Source: Leucocoprinus leucothites
Taxonomy: Eukaryota > Basidiomycota > Agaricomycetes > Agaricales > Agaricaceae
Length of the DNA stretch: 64,000 nt
Direction of reading: 5' to 3'
NCBI GenBank assembly: GCA_013368445.1
Contig: JAACJO010000010.1
Location: 1,612,001-1,676,000, forward strand
Part shown: positions 1 to 11,575 of the stretch, piece after piece
Position numbering within the stretch: the first letter of the stretch is position 1
How the letters are laid out: each line of letters opens with the position of its first letter
Notes under the pieces: model-generated
What the model saw: only the letters and a program-made list of their open reading frames with translations
The model's database searches: none
What the model was told of the DNA's origin: nothing
Translations under genes and position numbers: made by a program

Positions 1-860
1 GACACATACAAAAGGCATGCGCTTGGCAAGTGGATTTGCATCCAGATATCTTACAAGGCTTCCTTTTTCCATCCAGGGAGAAACAAGACAAATCCTGTTC
101 CGTGATTCATTCAGGTGATAGACGCCATAAAAGGGGGCTATGTTGGGATGATGAAGTTGTCCCCAGAGGACGGCTTCCTTGGCAAAGGCCTGATGCCAAT
201 GATCGTAAGAATAGCGATCAAGAAGTTGAAGTATAGACGATTAATCATACCTTTAACATAGCATCTGTTTCTGATCTCTTGAAGGTACGCACGACCTTCA
301 AACAGAGACTTTTTCCGCGGAACCACCCTCGGTAGATGTCACCAAACCCGCCGCCAGTTTCTGGTTCACCAGACATAACAATATCATCCTTCAATACAAG
401 ACACTGTGGGTAGAGCATTGAGGATTTGCAGAGCTTGTAGAGTGCTCGGATGATATGCTTGCGAAATCCCGGGTATGGAAAACTCGACTGGAAGATACCC
501 AGCTATATCAAAGGCAGATAGTAAGCTACATCTCCTATGCCAACGGCGGTACTGAGACTACAATATTTACAGTATACAAGAAGTCAATCAGGACTTGGGC
601 ATCATCACCCCTGAGCTCTTGCATAGCCGCCCTACGCCGAGAGGTGCTTAACACTTCTAAGAGTGCACTTAATAGGCTCCGATCTATCAGATAGTTAGAG
701 TTAGCCAACTTAGCGGGTGTTTAGAAAGTTTCGTTGGCTTTAAAAACACACTCCAGTCAATCCTTTGGTCTTGAGGATGGTTTGGGCGATGCCTACTATA
801 AGAAGTAGGCTGAAAGGACACCATGAGCGAGTGTCCTTGCTAAAGGGAAACTGGTGGAAT
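1..860 (-). pseudogene. TKL-type protein kinase copy 1 (5' part, truncated by window edge)
   Basis: This is the leftmost of three related minus-strand kinase copies. The glycine-rich loop GGGFGDIYRG and the VAIK-like lysine in LCLKVVR can be read at about 280-400. The following exon (LHHPNIAPFYG, LVSPWME) lies between about 20 and 220. The N-terminal exon at about 590-700 reads YLIDRSLLSALLEVL, but upstream of it the frame is lost relative to the intact copy at 11576-13268: a TTTTTAAAG stretch around 740 replaces the in-frame reading. The catalytic loop, DFG and C-lobe would lie left of position 1 and cannot be judged. Most likely a decayed paralogue. Confidence 0.75.
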
Positions 861-2290
861 CAGTAGCACGTGGAACTCGAGGTAACGATGGGATGGATGT
901 TGTATCTTTTCTGATGGATGTGCCACTATATATATTATCCATTACATAGTATGATGTGAACTAATGGGCCTACATCGGCACATTTGAACGAAACGTGGGC
1001 GCAGGGTGTGCCGTGCTCATGATATAGCTGACAGAACATCATTCCTGCCAGTGGCTCCTAAATTGATGCCCCAGAGGTATGTGGCCCGGTCAGGGGTAGT
1101 GCTGATGGTTTAACCGTTAGCGGTGTCCATCCAGGCCTCGGCTTTAAAATCAGCTTTCTGACATCTGACACACCAGGACGGAAATTCGGTTTGGCAACGG
1201 TTTTCTATGTCATAAAAACCAATTATCACAGAGTCTCAAAGAACACAAGAGAAGTATTTTTCTGAGGACTACTGGCAGGAAATATTTTATACAAGGCTAT
1301 AACGCGAGCAAACGCCCCCTTCAGACCTCTTGCTGTACAGTCTACCACCTGTAGATCTGGGGTTGGTCAGAGTATCGAGATCTACCACAACAATACTAGA
1401 GCCTCTGCCCGATGCGCTGGGATGCTGAAACTTACAAATAGTCATGCATATTTCGTACTCCTTCCTCAACACTGACTCTGATCGTACCTTGCTTCTATTT
1501 GTTTACTTTATCACAAGTATCAGGTGGACCCCGTGGGTGAGTCAGACCTACACAAGCCTCACAAATCCCTGATTCACAGACGACGGTTCCATTCTCGTGT
1601 ATGTGTGTGTGTGTGTTAGAGTGCTTATTGAAAATGGGGTTATCTCATTCAACATGGACACACAACGTTAAACCCACAAAGGGCATCTCAGGGTCATATC
1701 GACCCTAAACACGTTAACAATCTGCTTTCCTCTGCTTCCCAACAACCCAGACAATCATAGGCAACCATTACTAAATCTACCATGCAGTTGTCTCTGTAAG
1801 AATTTTGGGTCTGCCAAAGTTGGCCCGCAGAGGAATACTTGGCAGTAAACCCCATAACCCTACTCTAACCCGTAGCCCATAGCCCCTGAGGAGGAAACAA
1901 GTACTACCGCCGGTGATTATATATACTCTAGTAAACACATGCTACGTATAGGCCCGGGCGCTGTTTGTACCGTTTCGGGAAGCAGATGTGTGATGGATGT
2001 CCCCGTTTAACAAGCAGTCCCCACACCGAGTCACTGATAAAGCGGCCATCGGCCTCTATCTGAGTTCCACATATTTCTTGGTCGTCTCTTTAGTAAGAAC
2101 ACTTGCCAACGGCCCCTTTCAGTGACCTTTCGAAGCTAAGGGGAAAGAATGTAACGGCTTTCTCCGAATTGCTGTGGGTTACTACAGGCAGCTGTACTTA
2201 CCTGTCTCCGCGCTAGACTCATCAACGAGACACAACATCACACCATAATTTTTCATATCTAGACACAGAATCTGAACACGAGAAACCGTT
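861..2290. other. Spacer of kinase/HMG unit 1, no gene seen
   Basis: I see no supportable coding region. Scattered blocks match the same spacer in units 2 and 3, for example the stretch around 1000-1110 (GCTGACAGAACATC) against about 7830 and 13480, and the block around 1650-1700 (CATGGACACACAA) against about 8500 and 14850. A short GT microsatellite lies at 1602-1616. Confidence 0.5.
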
Positions 2291-2568
2291 AATAACAAAG
2301 GACGAACAAGTCAGCAAGAACCACACTAAAGAGCAAAAAGTTCGAGAAGACAGAAACGAGTATTAAAGACGAGACAAAGGAGAGGAGAGTACATATACGA
2401 CACACCAAGTTGAAAAAACTCGGGAAGCACAGGTGAGGGATGGATACAAGGGAGGGAGAAAGGGGGAGTAGGTGCTTTCATGTGCGAAGGGGTGGCACAC
2501 AGGAGAAAAGAAGGAGAGATGAGACGAGACGAGAGGGGATTATATGGGATATGCGCATTGTAAGGTGA

Positions 2569-2963
2569 TCACTCGCTGTCATCGTCTTTATTCAGCACCA
2601 CTTGCGCTCTTCTTTCCCTGCTAATGAAAGTCAGTAGTCCAAAAGGCGAGAGCCAAAAACACACATATCGTCGCCAGTCTCCTCCTTTTCAGCTCTCGAC
2701 TCATCAGTCGTAGCTTGTTCAATATATGGCCATTCATTGTATCAGTAAAAATTTCTCCTCTTCATCTATCTCTTTCAAGCGTACTTGGCACCGAGAAGCT
2801 TTCCAACCCCAGCATCTGGCTTCTCAACTTTAATTCTCTCGCATCAGTCCTGGCTAATGAACATGTACGCGGACAATGCGCGCTTGGGGGCCTCGGGGTC
2901 CTTTTGGTCTCTGTGCTGCGCAAAGAGGCCCTGTTGGCCTTTTCCGGTGGACTCACGGTGTAG
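2569..2963 (-). pseudogene. NHP6-type HMG-box pseudogene, copy 1
   Basis: Degraded copy of the intact HMG-box gene at 16087-16711. SAYMF and the AENPDAG-like segment can still be matched. There is a stop after the residues matching SQD, the FGEV part of the box is deleted, and the splice acceptor before RKAAEKA is changed from ACAG to ACCG. The acidic tail is also broken by an early TAA. The 24-nt first exon is not found beside it. The 2290-2560 stretch on its 3' side matches 9050-9340 and 15760-16080, which shows that it belongs to the same segmental duplication. Confidence 0.85.
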
Positions 2964-3039
2964 GGGAACGTGGATCAGATTTGATGTGTTTGTGGATCAG
3001 GGTAAGATTAAGTGATAAGGTTAGACTGAAAGTCCAAGA

Positions 3040-4940
3040 TCAAACTCCCTCGCGTGCGCGCGGCGGGCCGGCCGAGCAAAAGCAAGCGATGGACAAATAC
3101 ACTTCGGGATAGGCTTGGCCAGGCATGTAGAATTTGATGTGAGGCCGAGCGTGAATCAAGAAAGCCTTGAACGCGAGGTGGTTTCTTACTATATCTAGTG
3201 TGAAATGAGTGTGCTGAGTATGGGCCGAGCGTGAGTTCGGAAGGGTCCCTAGTGTGAACTGAGAGTGGACTGGTATGGGTTGCACGTGAGAAGTTGGAAC
3301 TTGGAAGGGGTTCAGTGATCGGCGCAGAGCGGGGATGATCATTGATGGCGGATCATGGGAATTAAGATCATGTGGTATATTGTACCCAGCGTGTAACGCG
3401 AGGTAGCACATTGATCTCCCAACGGCACTTCAAGTTCATTTCACCACGTACATCCCAGTCGTAACATGAATCATCGCTCACCAATCTCTTTTTCCAGTTC
3501 CGACAGGATTATGGCCTGACCATAGGGAATTATCGAGGTCGGAAAGGCAAGCGGTAGTAGTAGCAGGGGGGCTCGTGGGGCTCGACACCTTCTCCCATCG
3601 TTGCAGTGAGTCCACTTCATCGTCGGTCATGGTCTTCTCTCAGCAATTTTCTAATTTCCAAAACCAGTTGTATGCATACCACTGCATTACTAGTCACTCT
3701 ACTTACCGTTAGAGCCCCTGTTTTTTTTGCAAATATGACTTCGTCTCCGGCCTCTACTCATACCTTTTCGAGCCGACATCCTCTCTCCGAGCCGCTGCTA
3801 CCGCTTACATTTGGAAACAAGTCCCCCGACAGCTGAAAATGCGGGATCACCGTTTAACTAGTACTAGTGAGAACGGCCCACTTCTGCTCCATATCCCGGG
3901 GCGGCGGCAAAGAATTAGTACGAGTGGTGAGCTATCCACAGCCAGGTCTCCGTGAAATCTTCCAAATTCCATCAATGCGCGATTCATACGAGCAACTCCC
4001 TGGCTCGTAGTATGTAGGAAGTTGCCAATGATGAAAAAGGCTCGAGTGTATTGGGCAATCCGACCGCTCTGATCCACTAGATATCTGTGCATGAGTATTG
4101 CGAGACTGGTTTAGGTTCAAAGGCGTTGTTCATTGCCCAACATCATCCAACGAGTGTGATGTCGAGCGTGATACGGAGCGTGGTGAGTATGCCTCAGGCG
4201 TGGCGTGGCGTGATAGAACGCATAAAATACCGGGAAGCCTGAGGGTAAGCAAGGTTCTGTTGCTCTTGTCCTATCTCTTAAATCAACTGCTGCCTAGATT
4301 GACACACTGATACCAACATGTACAGTTTTTTTTTACAGCAACCCCATTCCGATCTCTACTATAGTGTAGGATCATTTGCCCTCCACGATTCTTGCGATCG
4401 AGAGCTCCAACCCTATAGATAAAATTGCCTACCGACCTATATGCCAGCTGAGCGCGAGGCTAAACATCAAGCGTGAGTGGACCCTTCATGCCTCCGCGCT
4501 TGGCATGAGCTTCTCAGGCTGAAAACAAGTTGCCCGGCCCTGAGCCTACCTCAGTACGTCAGTTATGCGCAGCCCGCCCTGACGAGTTTAAAGACTGACG
4601 CCTTGTATCCCAGCATTCCGGACCCGAGTCTCTCATTGAGCTATTGTGCCACACCTTATGCAGCCGACAAAAATGCTGGGCTATGGAGCAATTAGTAGGT
4701 GACCATGCCTAGCCAATAGCGAACTTTTTGCAGTCGGTGAGATTTTACAATACTGATTGTAGGTAAATCATGCGAATACCGGCATCACTGCAGATACTCC
4801 CTGTGTCAACTAATCCGACTCCATGGCTTCGGAAGCATTACCCCATCGCCCTCTGCAAGTTTTGTAAAACATCCATGATATTCCCCGGAGGTTAACTGTT
4901 GACGGACATCCAGCGAGGCGTACCGATGGCTGGAACAAAC
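3040..4940. other. Intergenic stretch with degenerate GAGCGTGA-like repeats
   Basis: No gene can be supported; the open frames here are short and lack recognisable motifs. Imperfect copies of a short motif recur: GCCGAGCGTGA at about 3143 and 3226, TCGAGCGTGATACGGAGCGTG at about 4160, and AAGCGTGAGTGG at about 4470. TAGTGTGAA-type words also recur near 3200 and 3250. This could be a decayed minisatellite or chance enrichment. Confidence 0.35.
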
Positions 4941-4954
4941 TTTTACGATATCTG

Positions 4955-5130
4955 CCAAGAGACTTTGGAACTAAGGCATTCTATCTCAAGGTACTACAAG
5001 CGCTTCAAGAAGGTAATTCATTGGCCATGATGAAGGTAGGATAAACTCTTCAACTGCCATTATATAACTAGCCCTCGCCTTGTCTGACTCTCACCAAAGA
5101 AGCTATCCTCTGAGGACAACCTGATCACCC
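4955..5130 (+). pseudogene. Kinase beta3/alphaC exon remnant, plus strand (first copy)
   Basis: The plus strand reads a segment like YLKVLQALQEG, ending at MMK, then a short intron-like stretch with the GTAGGATAAACTC donor region, then residues like LTKEAIL. This parallels the minus-strand kinases, where LCLKAVR...MLK is followed by an intron and IFAKEAIL. The acceptor CAG is CTG here, so it could not splice as in its sister at 10235-10395. It is probably a remnant of a further diverged kinase, but the call rests on about 30 residues. Confidence 0.4.
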
Positions 5131-5557
5131 AAACATAACGCCTTCCTATGGAATTTATTTTCCCGATCCTTCGATCAGCAGTAGTGTCAATTATTTCAGC
5201 TCGGGCGTAGCAATGCAGTGGAAGCTCTCATCACTGATAGTTTCCAAGGAATATCTAACAACAAATAGGCGTTACATGGTACCATAACCGATAGCGCCTG
5301 CGGGATGCCCATACCCCGCCTGATCTCTGCGCACCTGGACCAACCGTTAAAGTTACAAAGTTCATATTAACTAGTACTTGCAATGAAAAAAGAGGATCCG
5401 TTGGTCTACCTCACATTTCGACTGTACAGTCAACCCTTGCGATAATGACAGCTATTTCTACAGAACTCTCGAAGGAGGGGCCCCGAGTTTTGAGAAAAAA
5501 GTTCAATCACAAGAAACATCCCATGCGACCTGGCCAACAAGCAGCCTATTCCGGTGG

Positions 5558-5821
5558 ATGGATATTGGCTCGATAATGAAGAGAATTGTCCAGCGGTGCG
5601 AAGAGGATGTTCGAACCTGTCGTGGTTACCTTCAAGCCCAGGCAGTCACTCAACAACTTTTGGCTCACTTCAAGCACTCCAACTTCAACCAGAAAGTTGA
5701 TAATGCTTTGAGGGCCCACTCTCGTGAAGTCCGCGGCACTCAGGCTATTTCTCTGCGAATGCTTTACTTCAGTGTCTTTAGCGTCCATGTATGTATTCTC
5801 TCGAAAAACAAGTTAAAATAG
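5558..5821 (+). CDS. Unrecognised helical ORF fragment
   Basis: An 87-codon open frame with protein-like composition, rich in charged and Gln/Leu residues (IMKRIVQRCEEDVRTC at the start), suggesting alpha-helices. A good GTATGTATTC donor lies at about 5787, so the coding part may end there. I do not recognise the family. A helical N-terminal domain of a kinase or STAND-type protein is possible but not shown. It lies between the plus-strand kinase remnant and minus-strand kinase copy 2 and has no clear continuation. Confidence 0.3.
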   Translation: MDIGSIMKRIVQRCEEDVRTCRGYLQAQAVTQQLLAHFKHSNFNQKVDNALRAHSREVRGTQAISLRMLYFSVFSVHVCILSKNKLK

Positions 5822-5957
5822 TATTACTATACTTTTCTACCCCCTTCAAGCCTGATAATCTGTCATAACCGAAAACACCAAGTGGTGACGGAAGCCTATC
5901 GGTTAGGAGATATTTTGCTGTACTCAGATGCTCAGCAACATTTATTTTGATTGGACA

Positions 5958-7620
5958 ATTAAAGCTAGCAAGCAAATAGTGTAAGCTTTGAAATACACCG
6001 CTGCGAAATCGGATACGTACTCTCATAAGTATATTCATGACCACAGACGGTTCGATGAAGGGGCTGGAGGTACACATAGCAGCCCGAAATGCCTGGCAAG
6101 CCTGAAGTGCTTTCCCTGAGCCCCTTCCTTCTTGTCGTCTCGGGATGACACCCAGTTCAAGTTGAAGGGATTTTATAATTTCCTGGCACGTCGGACGTTT
6201 CTCAGGCTCCCTTACCCAACATCGATTCATAAGCCTCCACACATCGTCGTCAATCTCATCCCCGCTGGATGAAATCCCTCTTCGTGGGCGGGCTGGTGGC
6301 CTGCCGCACAATAAAATGGCACAAATTATCTGACCATCATTCGTGCATTCATAAAAAGGTAACTTCCGGGAGAAAATCTATCTCCCATAGGGTGCGAACA
6401 TGAGTCTTTGCCATCACTAGAGAATTGAGAGCTGACCTCGTAGCAAACAGATCCAAAGGCCCATACATCACTAGACTTAGTGGGCAACTGGTTCGAGTTT
6501 TTGATTGTCAGAAGCTCTGGAGCAAGCCAAGGGAGCGAAAATGCGATGGGGCCAGTACCAGGGGTGTAGGCGAATGTGTTACCGGTCAAGACGGTGGATA
6601 GTCCAAAGTCAGTGATGCAAGCGACCCCGGTATCTGAAATGAGGACATTTGCCTACGCGTCTCTGGTCAGCGAAATCACGCTAAACATGGCGAGCAGAAA
6701 GACATACCCCTTTCAAGTCACCGTGGACTATATTCTCGTTATGCAAGTAATCCAGACCCTGCGCGATGTCAAGCACCTAAAAGCAAAGAAACAAGTGATT
6801 TGTTAGCAAGCTGGAAATTGAAATGTTATGGACACATACAAAAGGCATACGCGTGACAAGAGGATTTGCATTCAGGTAATCTATGAGGCTTCCTCTTTCC
6901 ATCCAGGGAGAAACAAGGCAAATCCTGCCTCGTGATTCATCTAGGTGATAGATGCCGTAGAAGGGAGCTATATTGGGATGATGAAGCTGTCCCCAGAGCA
7001 TAGCTTCCTTGACAAAGATCTGGTGCTAATGACCATAAGTATAGTGATCAAATTGGCTCGGAAGTACGGTTGATTAAACAAACCTTTAACATGGCATCTT
7101 TTTCTGACCTCTTGAAGGTGCGCACAACCTTCAAACAGAGGCTCTCTCCACGGAACCACCCTCGGTGAATATCACCAAACCCACCCCAAGCTTCTCGATC
7201 GCTGGATACATCAATATCCCTCAACACGAGACACTGTGGGTAGAGCATTGAGGATTTGCAGATCTTGTAGAGCGCTCGAATGATATGCTTGCGAAACCCC
7301 GGACATGGAAAATCCGACTGGAAGATACCCAGCTATATCAAAAGCAGACAGTAAGTTATGTCTCATATGCCAACAGCGATGTTGAGACTACGATATTTAC
7401 AGTATACAAGAAGTCAATTAGGACTTGCGCATCGTCACCTCTGAGCTCTTGCATTGCCGCCCTACGCCGAGATGTGCGTAGCACTTCTGAAAGTGCGCGT
7501 AATAGGCTCTGGTCTATGAGATAGTTCAATGAGGTTAGTCAGCCTAGAGGTCAATTGCAAGCTTTGTCGGCTTTAGACATACCCCAGTTAATCCTCTGAT
7601 CTTGGAGGTGGTGTAGGCGA
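5958..7620 (-). pseudogene. TKL-type protein kinase copy 2, decayed
   Basis: Second kinase copy. In order from high to low coordinate: N-terminal exon (YLIDQSLLRALSEVL), glycine loop GGFGDIHRG and lysine in LCLKVVR (about 7060-7240), LHHPNIAPFYG exon (about 6850-7000), HGDLKG catalytic loop (about 6710), TDFGLS and WLAPELL (about 6500-6610), and the C-lobe with RPTCQEI (about 6050-6310). The catalytic motifs survive. The first exon, however, runs into an in-frame TGA at about 7560, and the acceptor before the catalytic-loop exon (TTCTAG in copy 3) is altered. It is a pseudogene unless a shorter product starts at MLYPQCL. Confidence 0.75.
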
Positions 7621-9050
7621 TGCCCATGATCGAAAGTACATCGGAAGTACATCACGCGCGAACGTTCTCGCTAAAGGGGAGATTGGAGGGGTAGTACTTG
7701 GGACTCGAGGTTTTGTGTTTAGAAATAAATCGAGGAAGGAATGCTTTGTCGGGTATGCCACTGCAATAGTGCCGAGCCGACGGGCTTATATGGCGCATTT
7801 GGGCGGGATGGTGGGCACAGGGTGAGCCGTACTCGTACTGCTGACAGAACATCGTTATGAGCTTAAGCTGTATGTCCCAGAGGTAATGAAATTAACGCCA
7901 GATGAGGGACGGTGCTGATAGCCGCCAGGGTTCAAAACACCATGATCCAGCGCCATCCACCCAGCCTTACTTGGGGTAGCCTTCTGTAATATGTCCCCAT
8001 GTCCTAGAAAAACAAATCTCGCTGGCTCTCAAGTAGTAGACTCCTGCCGCTCTACGTACTGCAACGTGAGTAAACGCAAAAATTCTTATACCTCTTACTG
8101 TATACGCCTTGGGCGAGTTCATAGTCCTCTTAGGGCAAACCCAAGGCGGCGGCAGTCCTAGAATCTCCGCCTAACACAGGATATTGGAACCCCGCAAATA
8201 GCCACGTTTTTTTGTTTCTCGGTACCTAATCTGGCCGTACCTTGCTTCTCTTTGTTCACTTTTAATTGAATTCGATCACCGATGTTAGGCGGACTTCCTG
8301 GTTAGTAGTAGTAGTATCGACCCAGACCTCAGGCAAAAGCCTCGTGGACTTGTGAATCACAGACACGGTTCTATTGTCATGTATGATTAATTATTCAAAC
8401 CATGGTAGGTCGGGGACTCCTAGCTTCTCCGCCAATTCATTCTTAACTTACTACTCCGGAATACTTCGGAATACTTACGGGTTGTCTAATACGACATGGA
8501 CACACGATGGTGAACCCACAAAGATAAGTCAGGGTCATGTTGACCCTGGATACGTTAACAGCCTGGCAATTAGACTGTCAATCGCCGATAACGGTCACTA
8601 AAAGCTATCATGTACATAGTCGTCTCTGTAATATTTAACAACCAGAGTTTTGGTTTCCCAATTTAGCCCGCAGGGTATAACCTGTAACCCATGGCCCTGA
8701 GATAAAAAGAGTCGTAGCGCCAGCGAGTATACAGAATAGACGGGCAACATATGGGCGCTTGTGTCGCGGATGACTGATGCTTCTATTTCGAGACTGACGA
8801 AACTACTGTCAGCATGAGTGCCACAGGCTGCCCGGCTGTGCCCCTATTAAGGACACTCACCGACGGCGTCCTTCTAGTGACTTTCCGAGGCTAATAGGAA
8901 AGAATGCGACAGCCTTCTCCAAGTTGCTATGGGTTACTACAGACGACTACACCTACCTGTCGTCACACTATATTCTTCAAGGGGATACAACATCACACCA
9001 TAACTCTTCATATCTAAATTTTCGGCACAGAATCTGAACACGAGAAACTG
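7621..9050. other. Spacer of kinase/HMG unit 2, no gene seen
   Basis: This corresponds to the spacers at 861-2290 and 13269-15760. No coding region is supportable. Shared blocks include GACATGGACACACGATGG at about 8493 and the CACAGAATCTGAACACGAG block at about 9026. Confidence 0.45.
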
Positions 9051-9353
9051 TTAATAACAAACGACGAACAAGTCAGTGAGGTCCACACAAAGGAACAAAG
9101 AGTTCGAGAAAAAATGAAGCGAGGATTAGAGACGAGAGAAAGGAGAGGAGGGTACAGATACGACACATCAAGTCGAAAAAACTCGGGAAGCACAGGCGAG
9201 GGGAGATGGATATTAGGAATGGAGGAAGTGCTTTCATGTGCGAAGGGGTAGTACATGGGAGAAAGGAAGGAGCGACGTATAAGACAGTAACGGAAGGAGA
9301 GACGAGACGAGACGAGGAGGGGAAATTATACAGTATATGCGCACTGTGGGTGA

Positions 9354-9787
9354 TTACTCGTCGTCTTCACCTCCATCATCGCTTGCGCTCTTCTTGCCCT
9401 GCTGATGATAAGGTTAATACGCGTGCTGAAAAGGCGAGCACCGAGAACACACATCGTAGCCGGCCTTTTCCCTCTCAGCTCTCGTCTTGTCAGCAGAAGC
9501 TTGGTCAACATATGGTTATCTATCACATCAGCAAGAGACTAGTCCCCCAAAATGCACAGACCCACCTTTTTCTCCTCATTATCCATCTCTTTCCACTTGG
9601 GACCGAGAAGCTTTCCAACTTCACCGAACCCAGCATCCGGGTTCTCAGCCTTGATCCTCTCGCACCAGTCCTGACTAAAGAACATGTACGCGGACAATAC
9701 GCACTTGGGTGCCTTGGAATCCTTTTTCACCTTTGTGCTGCGCGAAGAAGCCTCGTCAACTTTTTCGGGGTCTTTGCATGTCGGGGA
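9354..9787 (-). pseudogene. NHP6-type HMG-box pseudogene, copy 2
   Basis: The central HMG exon is well kept ([28 protein letters not shown]), and so are the PYVDQASADK-like exon and an acidic tail ending GGEDDE. It cannot make the family protein. The acceptor before the box exon reads GACATG instead of CTACAG, the acceptor before HMG exon 3 has lost its AG, and no MPKDAKPK first exon occurs upstream, where homology stops near 9920. Homology ending inside the first intron suggests the duplication breakpoint lay in intron 1 of the source gene. Confidence 0.85.
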
Positions 9788-9924
9788 ACATAGATCAGAA
9801 TTGAGGTGTTTATGGATGAGGGCAAGGTAAAGTGATAAAGTTAGGAAGAAGAAGAAAGTAAAAAAACATTGGTAGAGTATACATGAGATAGATTTGAAAG
9901 GTGGACTGAAAGTCGAAAATGAGG

Positions 9925-11575
9925 CGTGAGCCTCATCGACATCAATGGAGAAGGTACTTGGTGGGATCGGAGACCAAACTTATACACATAACGCGTACAT
10001 ATGTATCAATGAATGTTACGCGTCTTCGAATTATCCTTTTCAGCTCTAAGGTCCCGCTGCCAGACTCAATACACATCAGGATTTCTTTTTCACCCAACAA
10101 ACTGCTCCATATAGCGTTTGGGATTGGCCGGACGGTTTTTGGCCCATGAAATTTCCAAACGCTCAGGTCTCAACGCCGGGCCTATTTACCCCTTCCGATT
10201 CTCCTGGGACATTGCCCAGATTCAAAAATGCCCAAGTCCTGGGACCAGAAACTCTGTCTCAAGGTGTTACAAACCCTTCACGAAGGCGACTCATAGACTA
10301 TCATGAAGGTAAGATGAACTCTTCAATTGCCATTATTTATCTAACCTCGCCTCGTCAGATTCTCACTAAAGAAGCTATCCTAGCTTACACCGTGAGTACA
10401 CCATTCACGGTGATTTGACAGAGACCTATAAGCACTGGAGCCGCTCTCCTAAACTGCTGCTTACCCGTGATAGGCAAATGTCCTGCTTGGCCGGAATGGT
10501 GACGCCCGCATTCCAGATTCTGGACTGCCATCGGTCTTCACCAATAACACAATTGCTTATCCAGACAACACCAGCTCCACCACTGGCTACACCTATCGCT
10601 GGCTCACCCCGGGCTTCTGAAATACCACAGGTGTGATCATAGGCATAGGCCGCATCATCATTATCACCTACACAGATTTTCGATCTTCAGGACACTCTTC
10701 CATCGCATCAGAGCTTGGATTTGGAGTGATTACGGTCACCACTTCTACCAAGCGATTTTGAGAATCTACTCGGAAGACTTTGACGATAAATGCGAGGTTT
10801 AGTTCTCGTGAGGATGTCCACCACCACGGTTATGATCATAAATGTGACCGTTTATCACGTCCGACTCGTCAATAACAAACTTCGATCCTTCGAGCGTGGA
10901 CTTATCTCCGAGGAAGGCACCAAAGGCCATGAGTAGTTCAAGCACGTAGGTGCTGTGCCTGGAAAATGGTTAGGTCATGGTGCGACTACCTTGCTTTGGT
11001 TGATGGATGCCACTGGTTTCTAGGACAAAGCTGCAGTCGAACATGAGGCACAGAGGTTGATGTGTCGGAGAAGCTAGCTGCGATGTTAAGAGCGGTGACA
11101 TATGGGCCTTCGGTTATGTCCATTACAAGGTTAGAATCGCCCAACCTGTAAACAGACACTACTTATGCTTAGGCAGCAAGGCGCTTTCAATTTCTTGCGC
11201 GGATCGACAGGTAGCCGTATCTCCCAAGTCACAAAGAGGCTCGATCCAATAATTGTTCAATATGATCAGTTGAAACTTGAACGAATTCTCAGACAAGTTG
11301 TGTATTTCTATTCCTTCTATATACTGTAGACAAGCAATACTAAACGTCATGGGCCCTACTAGCTTTAAAGTCAATCCACGAAAGTTTACGACATAATTAG
11401 ACATTTACTCCTTTAATGAATGTCCAATAACAGCCTTGTTGATACATCATAAATCCAGGCGTAGCGATATCCAATAGACCCTATGTTACTTAAGTCAACG
11501 GTTAGCATGCTTTATTCCATGCGTAGGGTCCATATCTCTCTATAACAACGAGTTGATTGACTTTGACTAATAAAA
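9925..11575. other. Intergenic region between units 2 and 3
   Basis: Apart from the kinase remnant at 10235-10395, no gene is supportable. An 81-codon minus-strand open frame at 11159-11404 (N-terminus MSNYVVNFRGLTLKLV) has no recognised domain and no intron-linked extension. The frame around 10500-10620 (FTNNTIAYPDNTSS) looks protein-like but ends without a donor. Confidence 0.35.
10235..10395 (+). pseudogene. Kinase beta3/alphaC exon remnant, plus strand (second copy)
   Basis: Clearer sister of 4955-5130. WDQKLCLKVLQTLHEGD is followed by a stop/frame change, then MK at a GTAAGATGAACTC donor. A roughly 50-nt intron ends in CGTCAG and then ILTKEAILAYT. Exon placement and residues match the minus-strand kinases (LCLK...MLK, intron, IFAKEAILW). 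It lies left of kinase copy 3 just as its sister lies left of copy 2, so it probably travelled with the duplicated block. Confidence 0.45.

Noticed and set aside
138..326. Small protein starting MVPRKKSLFEGRAYLQ, also present at 6968-7159
   Set aside because: It is an out-of-frame reading of the kinase glycine-loop exon, shared because the exon itself is conserved.
3040..3411. 123-codon minus-strand frame
   Set aside because: Low-information composition in a repeat-like region, no domain, no linked exons and no counterpart in the sister units.
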